64,000 bases of DNA from Marinobacterium lutimaris (GCF_900108065.1 NZ_FNVQ01000005.1:186001-250000); one strand, 5' to 3'; counted from the first letter of the stretch, positions 38,008 through 47,874 are shown. A program made the numbers and translations. Notes: generated from the sequence alone by a model not told the origin.

Positions 38008-38988
38008 TCAGCCGAGAGGTGCAGAGATATGTTTCTGTCGCGCATCGGTTGGCGTCAGTCCAAACTGGCGACGGAACACCCGCGCAAAATAGGCCTGGCT
38101 GGAAAAGCCGCACTGATAGGCCACATCGGCGATACCGTAGCCATTGCGGCGGGGATCGGTCAGCAGGGCCCAGGCCTGCTGTAGACGCTGATCCAGCAGA
38201 TACTGGCGCGGGGTCAGCGCCTCTTCCGAGAACAGCCGGTTAAGATGACGGCTGGTGATTCCTAACGCAGCGGCCACCTCTTCAACGCCGAGATCGGCTC
38301 TACCGAGGTTCTCATCCATATACTGTTTGGCCATCAGGCGGTGATGCATGGCGACGGACGATGCATCGCCCGCCGAATTCTGTCGCACCAGCATGGCGTC
38401 GATCAGGCGCCAGGCCTGACGCTGAAAAGCTTCGGCCTCACCAGCATCAGGCGTCTGCATAAAACGGTTTACCTGACGGTAGAGGCTGCGGATCAGCAGG
38501 TTGACCAGGCGATCATGGGTGTCGATGCGCAGCGGACTGTCGAAGCTGTACTGTGAGTGCTGATGGAATTTTTCCAGCGGGATATCGATGGTGAGCTGGT
38601 GCATCTGGTCGGTGAAGCCAACGAGATAGGGCCGGTCGGTGCGATACAGCAGCGCATACTGACCTTCGAGCATTTCACAGCTTTTGCCCTGATGGAAAAA
38701 GGCGTTCTTGCCCATGCCAATAGAGACCAGCACCGACTCTTTCGGCTCGGCCTGGACCAGGGTCAGATCACGTTCAACCACATGACCATTGCCCTCGATC
38801 CAGTTCAGCTTCATGCCGTCCAGGTGCAGGCTGTGCTGGGTGGCGGCCAGCCCCTCCGGCACGTAGGAGGAGCAGCGGATACCGACAAAATGGCTGGCGT
38901 TAAACTGGTCCCAGTACTGAAACCGCTGCTCCGGCGCTACATTCCGGGTAGAGGCTGTCTGGACGGTGAGAGTCGCTGGATGCTGCAT
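38008..38988 (-). CDS. AraC-family transcriptional regulator
   Basis: A 326-residue regulator with an N-terminal AraC-binding-like sensor domain (about 10-190) and a C-terminal double helix-turn-helix (about 225-320). VEEVAAALGITSRHLNRLF and VAYQCGFSSQAYFARVFRRQFG are the two HTH motifs. It is divergent from the cupin operon across a 238-bp intergenic region with repeated CCGAAAAA boxes, so it probably controls that operon in response to its substrate. The effector is unknown. Confidence 0.9.
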   Translation of the reverse strand: MQHPATLTVQTASTRNVAPEQRFQYWDQFNASHFVGIRCSSYVPEGLAATQHSLHLDGMKLNWIEGNGHVVERDLTLVQAEPKESVLVSIGMGKNAFFHQGKSCEMLEGQYALLYRTDRPYLVGFTDQMHQLTIDIPLEKFHQHSQYSFDSPLRIDTHDRLVNLLIRSLYRQVNRFMQTPDAGEAEAFQRQAWRLIDAMLVRQNSAGDASSVAMHHRLMAKQYMDENLGRADLGVEEVAAALGITSRHLNRLFSEEALTPRQYLLDQRLQQAWALLTDPRRNGYGIADVAYQCGFSSQAYFARVFRRQFGLTPTDARQKHISAPLG

Positions 38989-39063
38989 AATAGTTATTCT
39001 CCGAAGCCAGTCTCCGCCGGCTATCGCTACGTCTCAACTCACTGAACGTCTGGTGCTAATTAA

Positions 39064-39136
39064 CCGAAAAAGCCTGATCCAGGTCAATAATTGACGGCAG
39101 AAACTGCGTTTTCAGCGCTCTTTTATGTCCGAAAAA
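39064..39136. promoter_or_regulatory. Direct repeat CCGAAAAA in AraC-cupin spacer
   Basis: CCGAAAAA occurs at 39064-39071 and 39129-39136 in the same orientation, 65 bp apart (about six helical turns), each followed by an ATCC. These are candidate AraC half-sites between the divergent genes. Confidence 0.4.
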
Positions 39137-39226
39137 TACAAACATCCGGTCCGGTTTTCACAAAACCAGGGTTTGCCTCCAGCCTAGACTGTCGCTTCCT
39201 ATAACAACAATGCTGAAGGTCCCCAA

Positions 39227-39760
39227 ATGCCGGAGCTTGCCAAATCAGAATTCTGGAAAGATATCCCCGCCATCCCCAACTGCTTCAAGCCGGACGCCAA
39301 GCCGGAGGTGTATATCTCCAATGCGCCCACCGAAGACGAAAAACTCTACGTCCCGTTTACCGAAACCGTCTCCTCACGCCCGTTGTGGATCTCGCCAACC
39401 GAGAACCGCTGGTGCGATATTCTGATGGCCAAGAGTGCCGGGCTGGTCAATCGTCATTACCACCCGCATGAGGTATTTGCCTACACCATTTCGGGCAAAT
39501 GGGGTTACCTAGAGCACGACTGGACCGCCACCGCCGGTGACTTTGTTTACGAGACTCCGGGCGAGGGCCACACCCTGGTCGCCTACGAGCACGAAGAGCC
39601 GATGCGCGCCTTCTTTATCGTCAAGGGCCCGCTGATCTGGCTCGACGAAAAAGGCGAGACCGAGGGCATTTTCGATGTGCATGACTACATCGCCATGTGC
39701 CGTGAGCACTACGAAAAAGTCGGCATCGGCGCCGCCTACGTCGACACCCTGTTCCGCTGA
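39227..39760 (+). CDS. Cupin dioxygenase, 2,4'-dihydroxyacetophenone dioxygenase family
   Basis: A 177-residue single-domain cupin. It resembles 2,4'-dihydroxyacetophenone dioxygenase (DAD), an Fe enzyme that cleaves the aryl-keto C-C bond of hydroxyacetophenones. Metal ligands are suggested by HYHPHE near residue 79 and a later His in EGHTLV. The ATG at 39227 has GAAGG just upstream. It heads an operon with a transporter and two dehydrogenases. The exact substrate is not established; acetophenone-like aryl ketones are the family precedent. Confidence 0.75.
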   Translation: MPELAKSEFWKDIPAIPNCFKPDAKPEVYISNAPTEDEKLYVPFTETVSSRPLWISPTENRWCDILMAKSAGLVNRHYHPHEVFAYTISGKWGYLEHDWTATAGDFVYETPGEGHTLVAYEHEEPMRAFFIVKGPLIWLDEKGETEGIFDVHDYIAMCREHYEKVGIGAAYVDTLFR

Positions 39761-39788
39761 TCTCCGTCCGTCTCAATCCCAACGTTGT

Positions 39789-39817
39789 ACCGCACGCGGT
39801 ATCGCGCTGCGTGCGGT
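39789..39817 (+). promoter_or_regulatory. Hairpin abutting the MFS Shine-Dalgarno
   Basis: ACCGCACGC (39789-39797) and GCGTGCGGT (39809-39817) form a perfect 9-bp GC-rich stem with an 11-nt loop. The ribosome-binding AGGAGA begins 1 bp after it. It could control translation or act as an mRNA stabiliser between the cupin and the transporter. Confidence 0.5.
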
Positions 39818-39832
39818 CAGGAGAACACCCCG

Positions 39833-41167
39833 GTGAACAACAATAAATACGCCACTTACGAAAATGTCCTGCTCAGCGTCCTGTTCCTGACCTTCGGCTT
39901 TGTGTTTTTCGACCGGCTGGCGCTGTCTTTCCTGTTCCCCTTCATGGAGGAGGAACTGCAACTCAGCAACAGCCATCTGGGGCTGCTGTCTTCGGTCCTG
40001 GCGCTGGCCTGGGCCGTCTCCGGTGCGCTGGTCGGCGCCTGGTCCGATCGCATCGGCAAACGCAAGCCGATCCTGATTGTCGCCATCATCCTGTTCTCGC
40101 TCTGTTCGGCTCTGTCCGGCATGGTCACAGGCTTTATCAGCCTGCTGATATTCCGCGCCGTGATGGGCCTGGCCGAGGGACCGATACTGCCGCTGTCGCA
40201 ATCGATGATGGTGGAAGCCTCGTCACCGCATCGTCGCGGTCTGAACATGGGCCTGCTGCAGGGGTCGGCCGCGGGTCTGCTTGGAGCGGTTATCGGGCCG
40301 CCAGTGATCATCGCCATGGCGGAAGCCTGGGGCTGGCGTCAGGCATTTATCCTGTCGCTGATTCCCGGCCTGATCATCGCCTTTCTGGTGTGGAAATACG
40401 TTAAACCGGATACTGCCAGCCAGAGCGCCAGCCAAACTGCGGCTCAGCCCGTGGATCAGTCGTTGGATGGAAGCGCGGATCAGGAAGAGCCTAAACCGCG
40501 CGGCCTCAAGGCTTATACAACGCTGCTGTCCAACCGCAATATTCTGCTCTGCACCCTGATCAGCTGCTTCTACCTGACCTGGTTCGTGGTACTGATCTCC
40601 TTCACGCCGACCTTCCTGGTCAAGGTGCGTGGTTTTGAGCCCGCCACCATGGGCAGCATCATGAGCTGTCTGGGCGTGGCCTGGGTGATCTGGGGCTTTG
40701 TCGTCGCCGGCGTATCGGACCGGATCGGTCGCAAACCCACACTGGTCATTTTCACGCTGCTGGCGGCCTGCTGCCCCATGGTGCTGCTCTACAGCGAAAC
40801 GCCCATGGTGATGGGTGCGCTGGTGATCCTGACCTATACCGGCCTTGGCTGCTTCACCCTGTTTATGGCGACCATCCCCGCGGAGACCGTCTCCCGCGGC
40901 CAGATCGCCACCGCGCTGGGCCTGATCATGGGCATAGGCGAGCTGATCGGCGGGTTTGTCTCCCCCACCCTGGCCGGCTTCGCCGCCGACCAGTACGGCC
41001 TGCAGATCGTCATGTTTGTCAGCAGTGGCGCCGCTATTGTCGCTGCTGCCCTCTCGCTGCTGCTGAAGGAAACGGCTCCCGCCGTCCTGGCGCGCCGCAA
41101 CCAGGCTCAGCCAGTCGCTGACGACACTGAAACCAACAGCCCCGCCTACCTGAGGAATAACGGATGA
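39833..41167 (+). CDS. Major facilitator superfamily transporter
   Basis: A 444-residue protein with 12 predicted membrane helices. The GTG at 39833 with AGGAGA upstream is favoured over the TTG at 39785. The MFS signature WSDRIGKRKP is in the first inter-helix loop, repeated as VSDRIGRKP between helices 8 and 9. The central hydrophilic loop (about 200-240) is Gln/Ser-rich. It probably imports the aryl or hydroxyketone substrate of the operon. The stop overlaps the zinc-ADH start by four bases. Confidence 0.85.
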   Translation: MNNNKYATYENVLLSVLFLTFGFVFFDRLALSFLFPFMEEELQLSNSHLGLLSSVLALAWAVSGALVGAWSDRIGKRKPILIVAIILFSLCSALSGMVTGFISLLIFRAVMGLAEGPILPLSQSMMVEASSPHRRGLNMGLLQGSAAGLLGAVIGPPVIIAMAEAWGWRQAFILSLIPGLIIAFLVWKYVKPDTASQSASQTAAQPVDQSLDGSADQEEPKPRGLKAYTTLLSNRNILLCTLISCFYLTWFVVLISFTPTFLVKVRGFEPATMGSIMSCLGVAWVIWGFVVAGVSDRIGRKPTLVIFTLLAACCPMVLLYSETPMVMGALVILTYTGLGCFTLFMATIPAETVSRGQIATALGLIMGIGELIGGFVSPTLAGFAADQYGLQIVMFVSSGAAIVAAALSLLLKETAPAVLARRNQAQPVADDTETNSPAYLRNNG

Positions 41168-42246
41168 AGGTATTACGCTGGCACGGCGCCAGAGATCTGC
41201 GCGTAAGCGAAGTTCCCGCCGCCGTGAACCGGGATAACGAAGTACTGGTGCAGGTGGCTTACTGCGGAATCTGCGGCAGCGATCTTCACGAGTACCAGGA
41301 TGGCCCACACGCGATACCCTGCGGCTCGGTGCATCCGGTATCCGGAGAACAGGCGCCGCTGACCCTGGGGCATGAATTCTGTGGCCAGGTGGTGGCCGTG
41401 GGTGATCATGTCCGCGGCGTCCAGGTGGGCGACCGGGTCGCCATCGAGCCGGAATACCGTTGCCAGGAGTGTCGCTACTGCCTGGCCGGCGATTACAACC
41501 TGTGCGAATCCATGGGTTTTATCGGCCTGATGGGTAACGGCGGCATGGCCGAACAGGTAGCCGTTCCCGACTATATGCTGAACCCGCTGCCAGACAGTGT
41601 CAGTTACCGCCAGGCGGCGGTACTGGAACCTGCGGCCGTGGCCGAGCATGCGCTGAACCAGAGCTCGCTCCAGCCCGGCGGCCGCTGCCTGGTGATCGGG
41701 CTTGGTCCTATCGGGCTGCTGCTGATCATGCTGGCACGGCTGAGAGGCATCCAAGAGATCTGTGCGGTCGACGTCAGCCCGGAGCGCCTGGAAAAGGCCC
41801 GTCAGCTTGGCGCCACGAGCGTTTTGGACGGCCGCCAGGATGATCTGCACGCACTGCTGCAGCAGCTCTCCGCCGGCGGCTTTGACACGGTGTTTGAGGC
41901 GGCTGGCAGCCAGGCCACCTTCACCACCGCACTGCAGGCAGCCAAGAAAGGCGGCGAAGTGGTGCTGGTCGGGCTGATGGGAGAGATAAGCCTGGATGCC
42001 TTCGACCTGGTGAACAGGGAGATACGGCTGCAAACCTCGGTGGGCTACCGCGACGTCTATCCTGCGCTGATCAACCACATCGCCGAGGGCCGCTTTGATC
42101 CTGCGCAGATCGTGACAAAGACCGTCGATCTGGATAACGCGCTGAGCGGTGGCTTTGACGCCCTGCTTGCCAGCAAGGATCAGATCAAGGTGCTCATCAA
42201 CCCGAACCCTTCGCTTACTGAACAGGAGTATCCACTGCATGTCTGA
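41164..42246 (+). CDS. Zinc-dependent medium-chain alcohol dehydrogenase (butanediol/threonine dehydrogenase-like)
   Basis: A 360-residue medium-chain dehydrogenase. Catalytic zinc ligands are in CGICGSD (Cys37) and LGHEFCG. The structural zinc is held by four cysteines in [15 protein letters not shown]. The NAD-binding Rossmann motif GLGPIGLL follows at about residue 179. Resembles 2,3-butanediol and L-threonine dehydrogenases; the actual substrate is unclear. It is the third gene of the cupin operon and overlaps the SDR by eight bases. Confidence 0.88.
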   Translation: MKVLRWHGARDLRVSEVPAAVNRDNEVLVQVAYCGICGSDLHEYQDGPHAIPCGSVHPVSGEQAPLTLGHEFCGQVVAVGDHVRGVQVGDRVAIEPEYRCQECRYCLAGDYNLCESMGFIGLMGNGGMAEQVAVPDYMLNPLPDSVSYRQAAVLEPAAVAEHALNQSSLQPGGRCLVIGLGPIGLLLIMLARLRGIQEICAVDVSPERLEKARQLGATSVLDGRQDDLHALLQQLSAGGFDTVFEAAGSQATFTTALQAAKKGGEVVLVGLMGEISLDAFDLVNREIRLQTSVGYRDVYPALINHIAEGRFDPAQIVTKTVDLDNALSGGFDALLASKDQIKVLINPNPSLTEQEYPLHV

Positions 42247-43006
42247 CTACATGTCTGACCCCATTTCTGAGAAGGCGGTTTTTGCCCCCGGATTCATGTC
42301 CGGCAAGACGGTGTTCATCACCGGCGCCACCTCCGGTATCGGTGCGGCCATGGCCGTAGCCTACGCCGACGCCGGTGCCAGAGTGATTGCCGCCGGCCTT
42401 AACCCCGCCGGTGAACATGCGCCTTCGCACCCGAATATCGAGCTGCTGGATCTGGATGTCACCGATACCGATGCGCTACAGAGCAGTATCCGTGCGGCCG
42501 AGGGACTGGCGGTATTGATCAACTGCGCCGGTATCAGTCGCAACCGCGATGAGTATCAGCTCAGTCAGTTCGACAAGGTGCTGTCGGTGAACCTGCGTGC
42601 CGCCATGGTCGCCAGCGAGACCGCCCGCCCGATGCTGGCCAAGACCGGCGGCTCAATCATCAACCTGGCCTCCATGTTCAGCACCTTTGGCTCCAAGGAT
42701 CGTCCTGCCTACTCCGCCAGCAAGGGCGCCATCGTTCAGTTGACGCTGTCACTGGCCGAGGAATATGCCGCCGAAGGGGTGCGCGTGAATGCCATCGCAC
42801 CGGGTTGGATCGATACCCCGCTGGGTGAGGGGCTGAAGGCCGACAAGGTCGCCTCCGGCCGTATCCTGGGTCGCACGCCGATGGCGCGCTGGGGTCTGCC
42901 GGAAGAGGTAGCCAGCACCGCTCTGTTCCTGAGCAGCCCGGCCGCCAGCTTTGTCACCGGAGTGACTCTGCCGGTGGATGGAGGCTATCTCTGCACCGGT
43001 GCCTGA
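42239..43006 (+). CDS. Short-chain dehydrogenase/reductase
   Basis: A 255-residue classical SDR. The NAD(P)-binding motif TGATSGIG lies near residue 26, and the catalytic Ser-Tyr-Lys set is in INLASMF and YSASKGA. The N terminus has 20 extra residues ([12 protein letters not shown]); the ATG at 42239 is favoured by AGGAG upstream, though 42251 is possible. Works with the zinc-ADH in the cupin operon, plausibly on a keto or hydroxy intermediate. A strong terminator follows. Confidence 0.88.
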   Translation: MSDYMSDPISEKAVFAPGFMSGKTVFITGATSGIGAAMAVAYADAGARVIAAGLNPAGEHAPSHPNIELLDLDVTDTDALQSSIRAAEGLAVLINCAGISRNRDEYQLSQFDKVLSVNLRAAMVASETARPMLAKTGGSIINLASMFSTFGSKDRPAYSASKGAIVQLTLSLAEEYAAEGVRVNAIAPGWIDTPLGEGLKADKVASGRILGRTPMARWGLPEEVASTALFLSSPAASFVTGVTLPVDGGYLCTGA

Positions 43007-43014
43007 AATACAGA

Positions 43015-43048
43015 AGACCGCTGATGGCAAGTCAGCGGTCTTTACTTA
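43015..43048. terminator. Bidirectional terminator after the SDR
   Basis: AGACCGCTGA (43015-43024) and TCAGCGGTCT (43032-43041) form a perfect 10-bp stem with a 7-nt loop. It ends the cupin operon and serves the convergent radA. Confidence 0.88.
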
Positions 43049-43063
43049 GACACCTGTGCTAAC

Positions 43064-44449
43064 TCAGATCGCGTCCAGCGCCTGAGACAGGGTATCCACA
43101 CCGACGATCTTGATGCCGGGCACACCCTCTTTGGGCGCATTGGCACGCGGTACGATCGCCCGCTTGAAACCGTGTTTGGCGGCCTCGCGGATACGCTCCT
43201 GGCCATTGGGCACCGGGCGGATCTCGCCGGACAGACCCACCTCGCCGAACACCATCAGATCCTGCCCCAAAGGACGATCCCTGAAGCTGGATACCACGGC
43301 CAGCAGCAGCGCCAGATCCGCACTGGTCTCCAGTACCTTGACGCCACCCACCACGTTGACGAACACATCCTGATCGCCGGTCATCAGGCCGCCATGACGA
43401 TTCAACACCGCCAGCAGCATCGCCAGACGGTTGGCCTCAAGACCCACCGCCACACGGCGAGGGTTGGACAGGTGCGAGGTATCCACCAGCGCCTGCAGCT
43501 CCACCAGCAGCGGGCGGGTGCCTTCCCAGACCACCATCACCACGCTGCCGGCACTGGGCTCGGCGCCGCGGCTTAAGAAGATCGAGCTGGGGTTTTTCAC
43601 CTCTTTCAGGCCAGTCTCCATCATCGCGAACACGCCCAACTCATTGACCGCGCCAAAGCGGTTCTTATGGCTGCGCAGGGTGCGGAAACGGCTGTCAGAG
43701 GAGCCCTCAAGCTGCAACGAGCAGTCGATCATATGCTCCAGCACCTTGGGGCCGGCCAGGGAACCATCCTTGGTGACATGGCCCACCAGGAACAGCACCG
43801 TGCCGGTCTGCTTGGCGTAGCGGGTCAGAAACGCCGCGCTTTCGCGTACCTGGGACACCGACCCCGGCGCCGACTGCACATCGGAGACATGCATCACCTG
43901 GATGGAGTCGATCACCAGGATCTTCGGTTTGAGCTGATCCGCCACATCGCAGATCGTCTCCACCGAAGTCTCCGACAGCATCTTCAGCTGGTCCGCCTTC
44001 AGCCCCAGACGGGACGCGCGCATCGCCACCTGCTGCAAGGATTCCTCACCGGTGACATAGAGCGCTGGCATCTGCGCCGCCAGGTAGCAGGTGGTCTGCA
44101 GCAGCAGGGTACTTTTACCGGCACCGGGATGGCCGCCGATCAGCACCGCCGAACCCGGCACCAGGCCACCGCCAAGCACACGATCCAGCTCACCGACGCT
44201 GGTGGGGATGCGCGGCATCTCCTCCAGGTTTACGTCGGCAAGGCTGACCACCCGATCCTTGCCAGCCCCGCCGGCATAACCTTCAAAGCGGGCATTGCGC
44301 ACACCCGCCTGGGCGCCACCGGCCGGCGCCTGAGAGATGCGCACCTCGGTAATGGTGTTCCAGGCCTTGCACGCGGTGCACTGCCCCTGCCACTTGCTGT
44401 AGTCCGCGCCGCAGTCATTGCAGACATAGGCGGTTTTTGCCTTGGCCAT
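43064..44449 (-). CDS. radA: DNA repair protein RadA (Sms)
   Basis: A 461-residue RecA-like ATPase that processes recombination intermediates. The ATG at 44449 (MAKAKTAYVCNDCG) gives the standard N-terminal zinc finger (CNDC, CTAC). Walker A is GHPGAGKST and the RadA motif KNRFGA is present. A C-terminal Lon-like domain (VNVVGGVKVLETSADLALLLAVVSS) follows. The upstream frame to 44497 is rejected. Confidence 0.95.
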   Translation of the reverse strand: MAKAKTAYVCNDCGADYSKWQGQCTACKAWNTITEVRISQAPAGGAQAGVRNARFEGYAGGAGKDRVVSLADVNLEEMPRIPTSVGELDRVLGGGLVPGSAVLIGGHPGAGKSTLLLQTTCYLAAQMPALYVTGEESLQQVAMRASRLGLKADQLKMLSETSVETICDVADQLKPKILVIDSIQVMHVSDVQSAPGSVSQVRESAAFLTRYAKQTGTVLFLVGHVTKDGSLAGPKVLEHMIDCSLQLEGSSDSRFRTLRSHKNRFGAVNELGVFAMMETGLKEVKNPSSIFLSRGAEPSAGSVVMVVWEGTRPLLVELQALVDTSHLSNPRRVAVGLEANRLAMLLAVLNRHGGLMTGDQDVFVNVVGGVKVLETSADLALLLAVVSSFRDRPLGQDLMVFGEVGLSGEIRPVPNGQERIREAAKHGFKRAIVPRANAPKEGVPGIKIVGVDTLSQALDAI

Positions 44450-44646
44450 AAACTCTCCTGAATTCGCTGAGGCGATTGTAACGGAAACCAGCGGCACACC
44501 GAACCGGGCTTAATTGCTACATCCTGATGACACATATTGCCGAAGCCCTGTCACCCAGTGCCAAGCCTGGCGCGAAAACGGAGTAGTTAAATGAAGTGGT
44601 CATTCAATTACGAACCCAACATTTAGACATTCGATCGAGGGATAAG

Positions 44647-46254
44647 ATGTCCACTCAGGAATACGACTACATTATCGCGGGTGCGGGCTCTGCAGGCTGT
44701 GCCGTCGCCTACCGCCTGATTGAAAACGGAGCAGGAAGCGTGCTGTTGCTAGAGGCCGGTGAAAAGGACTCCAGCATGTTTCACAAGATCCCGGCCACGG
44801 TGGTCAAGGTGTTCCAGCAGAAGTCCTGGCCCTATATGACCCTGCCGCAGAAGCATGCCAACAACCGCTCCATGCTGATCGCCCAGGGCAAGGTGCTCGG
44901 CGGCGGCAGCTCGGTAAACGGCATGATCTACATCCGCGGCCAGCACCAGGACTATGACGACTGGAAAGAGAAATGGGGCTGCGAAGGCTGGGGCTACGAA
45001 GACGTACTGCCCTTCTTCCGCAAGGCGGAAGCCAACGAAAGCCTCGGCGACCGCTACCACGGTGAAGAGGGCCCTGTGCCGGTGGGCGAAAACCGCTTCC
45101 GTCATCCGCTGACCCAGGCCTGTATCCGTGCCTGTGCACAGATGGGTCTGCCTTATACCAACGACTTTAATGGTGCGACCCAGGAGGGCGCGGGCTTCTA
45201 CCAGACCACCATCCACAAGGGTGAGCGCGCCAGCACCTCGCAGACCTACCTGAAACGCGTGGCCGGCAACCCTAAACTCACCGTGCTGACCCACGCCCTG
45301 GTGCACCGGGTGGATATCGACGGCAAACGCGCCAGCGGCGTCACCTACTCCATCAAGGGCGGCGCTCCGATCACTGCAAAGGCGCGCAAGGAAGTGATCG
45401 TCAGCTCCGGCACCTTCGGCTCCGCCAAGATCCTGATGCTCTCCGGTATCGGCCCCAAGGAGCACCTGGAGTCGGTGGGCGTCAAAACCAAGCTGGACCT
45501 GCCGGTGGGCAAGAATTTCCACGACCACCTGCACATGTCACTGAACGCCACTATCAATGAAGATATCAGCCTGTTTCAGGAAGATAAGGGCATCAGCGCC
45601 GTCAAGCATATGCTGCAGTGGCAGATGTTCCGCTCCGGTCTGATGACCAGCAACATCCTCGAGGGCGGCGCCTTTGTCGACAGCGAGGGCGTGGGACGTC
45701 CCGATATCCAGCTGCACTTCCTGCCGCTGCTGGATAACTTCGACAACACCCCGGGTGAAAAACCGGAAGCGGAAGCCCACGGTGTCTCGATCAAGGTGGG
45801 CCATCTGCGCTCCAAATCCCGCGGCGAAGTGCGCCTGAAAAGCAGCGATCCTAACGAACTGGTCGAGATCGACGCCAACTTCCTCTCCAAACCGGAAGAC
45901 CTGGAAAACCAGATCCGCGCCGTCCAGACCGGACTCAAGGTGCTGGAGATGCCATCCCTGAAACGGATCGTCAAACGCGTCATCGAGCCCGACAACATCG
46001 CCATCGATGACAAACAGGGCCTCGAGGCGTTCGTACGCGAGAACATCAAGACCGTCTACCACCCGGGCGGCACCTGCAAGCTGGGCACCTCCACCGAGGA
46101 TTCCGTGGTGGACCTACAGCTGCGCGTTCACGGTGTGGATAACCTGCGCGTGGTGGATATGTCGATCTGCCCGCAGGTCCCCAGCGGCAACACCAACGCC
46201 GTGGCGATGATGATCGGCGAGCGCGGCGCCGACCTGATTCTGCAGGCCCAGTAA
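44647..46254 (+). CDS. GMC-family alcohol dehydrogenase (choline dehydrogenase/AlkJ-like)
   Basis: A 535-residue FAD enzyme of the GMC superfamily. The FAD-binding motif is IIAGAGSAGCAVAYRL, the GMC block GKVLGGGSSVNGM follows, and the catalytic His is in VYHPGGTCKLG with the C-terminal Asn in GNTNAVAMM. It oxidises primary alcohols to aldehydes. The ATG at 44647 has GAGGGA upstream; the long frame from 44596 is rejected. It lies 49 bp before an aldehyde dehydrogenase, so the pair would take an alcohol to an acid. The substrate is unproven. Confidence 0.88.
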   Translation: MSTQEYDYIIAGAGSAGCAVAYRLIENGAGSVLLLEAGEKDSSMFHKIPATVVKVFQQKSWPYMTLPQKHANNRSMLIAQGKVLGGGSSVNGMIYIRGQHQDYDDWKEKWGCEGWGYEDVLPFFRKAEANESLGDRYHGEEGPVPVGENRFRHPLTQACIRACAQMGLPYTNDFNGATQEGAGFYQTTIHKGERASTSQTYLKRVAGNPKLTVLTHALVHRVDIDGKRASGVTYSIKGGAPITAKARKEVIVSSGTFGSAKILMLSGIGPKEHLESVGVKTKLDLPVGKNFHDHLHMSLNATINEDISLFQEDKGISAVKHMLQWQMFRSGLMTSNILEGGAFVDSEGVGRPDIQLHFLPLLDNFDNTPGEKPEAEAHGVSIKVGHLRSKSRGEVRLKSSDPNELVEIDANFLSKPEDLENQIRAVQTGLKVLEMPSLKRIVKRVIEPDNIAIDDKQGLEAFVRENIKTVYHPGGTCKLGTSTEDSVVDLQLRVHGVDNLRVVDMSICPQVPSGNTNAVAMMIGERGADLILQAQ

Positions 46255-46303
46255 TCGCTCCGGTTCAAACTAATAAGCAACGATTTCGAGAGAGAAAACC
46301 CAT

Positions 46304-47791
46304 ATGTCACAGATAGAGATTCTCGACAGCGTCAAAGCCTACCTGCAGCGTGAGCACGGACAGTTCATCGCCGGGGAAGCCAGCCGCGCCAGCGACACCG
46401 CTAAAATCGACCTGATCGACCCCGCTACCGAACAGCCTCTGGCCCAGGTGGCCAGCGCCAGTACAGCGGAACTGGATGCCGCCGTGGCCAGCGCCAAACG
46501 CGCCTTCAAGGGCGAATGGGCGCAGAAAACTCCGTACGAGCGCGGCCAGCTGATCAACCGCTTTGCCGATCTGATCGAAGCCAACGGCGAAGAGCTGGCC
46601 CAGCTCGAAACCCTCTGCAGCGGCAAATCGATCCACCTGTCGCGCATGCTGGAAGTGCAACAGAGTGCTCAGTCGCTGCGCTACTACGCTGGCTGGGCCA
46701 CCAAGATCTCCGGTGAAACCCTGACTCCCTCCTTCCCGTCGATGCAGGGCGAGCGCTACAGCGCCATGACCCGTCGCGAACCGGTGGGCGTGGTCGCCGG
46801 CATCATCCCCTGGAACTTCTCGGTGATGATCGCCAACTGGAAAATCGGCGCAGCGCTGGCCACCGGCTGCACCATCGTCCTCAAACCCAGCGAGTTCACC
46901 CCGCTGACGCTGCTGCGCCTGGCCGAGCTCGCGATTGAGGCAGGCATCCCCGCCGGGGTGATCAACGTGCTCAACGGCGAAGGCGCTATCGGCCAGCAGC
47001 TGATCGAACACCCGGATGTCGCCAAGGTCTCCTTCACCGGCTCCGTGCCCACCGGCATGAAAGTGGGTCAGACCGCCATGGCGGCCAACCTGACCCGCTG
47101 CACCCTGGAGCTGGGCGGCAAGAACGCCGCGGCACTGCTCGCCGATGCGGATATCGACCGCGCCGTCGGCGGTCTGCTGCAGACCGGCTATGTGCACCAG
47201 GGCCAGGTCTGTGCCGCTCCAGAACGTGTCTTTGTGCATCGCTCCCGCATCGATGAACTGACCAGCAAGCTGGCCGCGGGCCTCAGCCAGGCGAAGATCG
47301 GCTCACCGCTGGACGAGTCGGTGATGTTCGGCCCGATCTCCAACAAGCCGCAGTTCGACAAGGTCTGCCATTACCTGGAACAGGCGAAGCGTGAAAGCCG
47401 CATCGTCTGTGGCGGTAACGCCCTGGATCGTGCCGGCTACTTCGTCGAACCCACCATCGTGCAGGCCAGCTCCGCCAGCGAAACGCTGATGCGGGAAGAG
47501 ACCTTTGGCCCGGTAATCTCGTTCATGCCCTACGATGATGAGAGCGAGCTTTTGGGCCTGATCAACGACTCCCCGTTTGGCCTCAGCGCCAGCGTCTGGA
47601 CCAACGACCTGAGCAAGGCGATGCGGATGATTCCGGAGATCGAAGCCGGCACCGTCTGGGTCAACATGCACACCTTCGTCGATCCCTCCGTGCCGTTCGG
47701 CGGCCTGAAAAGCTCCGGCCTCGGCCGTGAGTTCGGCAGCGCCTTTATCGAGGACTACACCGAGCTGAAATCGGTGATGCTCTGCTACTGA
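46304..47791 (+). CDS. NAD-dependent aldehyde dehydrogenase (phenylacetaldehyde dehydrogenase-like)
   Basis: A 495-residue aldehyde dehydrogenase. The catalytic Glu is in LELGGKN and the nucleophile Cys in GQVCAAPERV, spaced as expected. The PWNF and FTGSVPTGMKVG NAD-binding segments are typical. Resembles phenylacetaldehyde/betaine aldehyde dehydrogenases (FeaB-like). Beside an AraC regulator of the FeaR type it is probably inducible. In this locus it could oxidise indole-3-acetaldehyde or phenylacetaldehyde, an inference from context. Confidence 0.88.
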   Translation: MSQIEILDSVKAYLQREHGQFIAGEASRASDTAKIDLIDPATEQPLAQVASASTAELDAAVASAKRAFKGEWAQKTPYERGQLINRFADLIEANGEELAQLETLCSGKSIHLSRMLEVQQSAQSLRYYAGWATKISGETLTPSFPSMQGERYSAMTRREPVGVVAGIIPWNFSVMIANWKIGAALATGCTIVLKPSEFTPLTLLRLAELAIEAGIPAGVINVLNGEGAIGQQLIEHPDVAKVSFTGSVPTGMKVGQTAMAANLTRCTLELGGKNAAALLADADIDRAVGGLLQTGYVHQGQVCAAPERVFVHRSRIDELTSKLAAGLSQAKIGSPLDESVMFGPISNKPQFDKVCHYLEQAKRESRIVCGGNALDRAGYFVEPTIVQASSASETLMREETFGPVISFMPYDDESELLGLINDSPFGLSASVWTNDLSKAMRMIPEIEAGTVWVNMHTFVDPSVPFGGLKSSGLGREFGSAFIEDYTELKSVMLCY

Positions 47792-47826
47792 TATCGGCCA
47801 GATAGCGCCTGCCAGGGCGTTATCCT

Positions 47827-47840
47827 CCCTGCCGGCAGGG
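47827..47840. promoter_or_regulatory. Perfect 14-bp palindrome
   Basis: CCCTGCCGGCAGGG sits 35 bp after the aldehyde dehydrogenase stop. It may end the transcript as part of a hairpin or be a binding site; there is no T-run. Confidence 0.35.
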
Positions 47841-47874
47841 CTGCGCCGGAGACGGGTCAAAGCTGGAATAATAA

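Noticed and set aside
41173-42240. 355-codon frame antisense to the zinc-ADH.
   Set aside because: The true gene has zinc ligands and a Rossmann motif; this frame has none.
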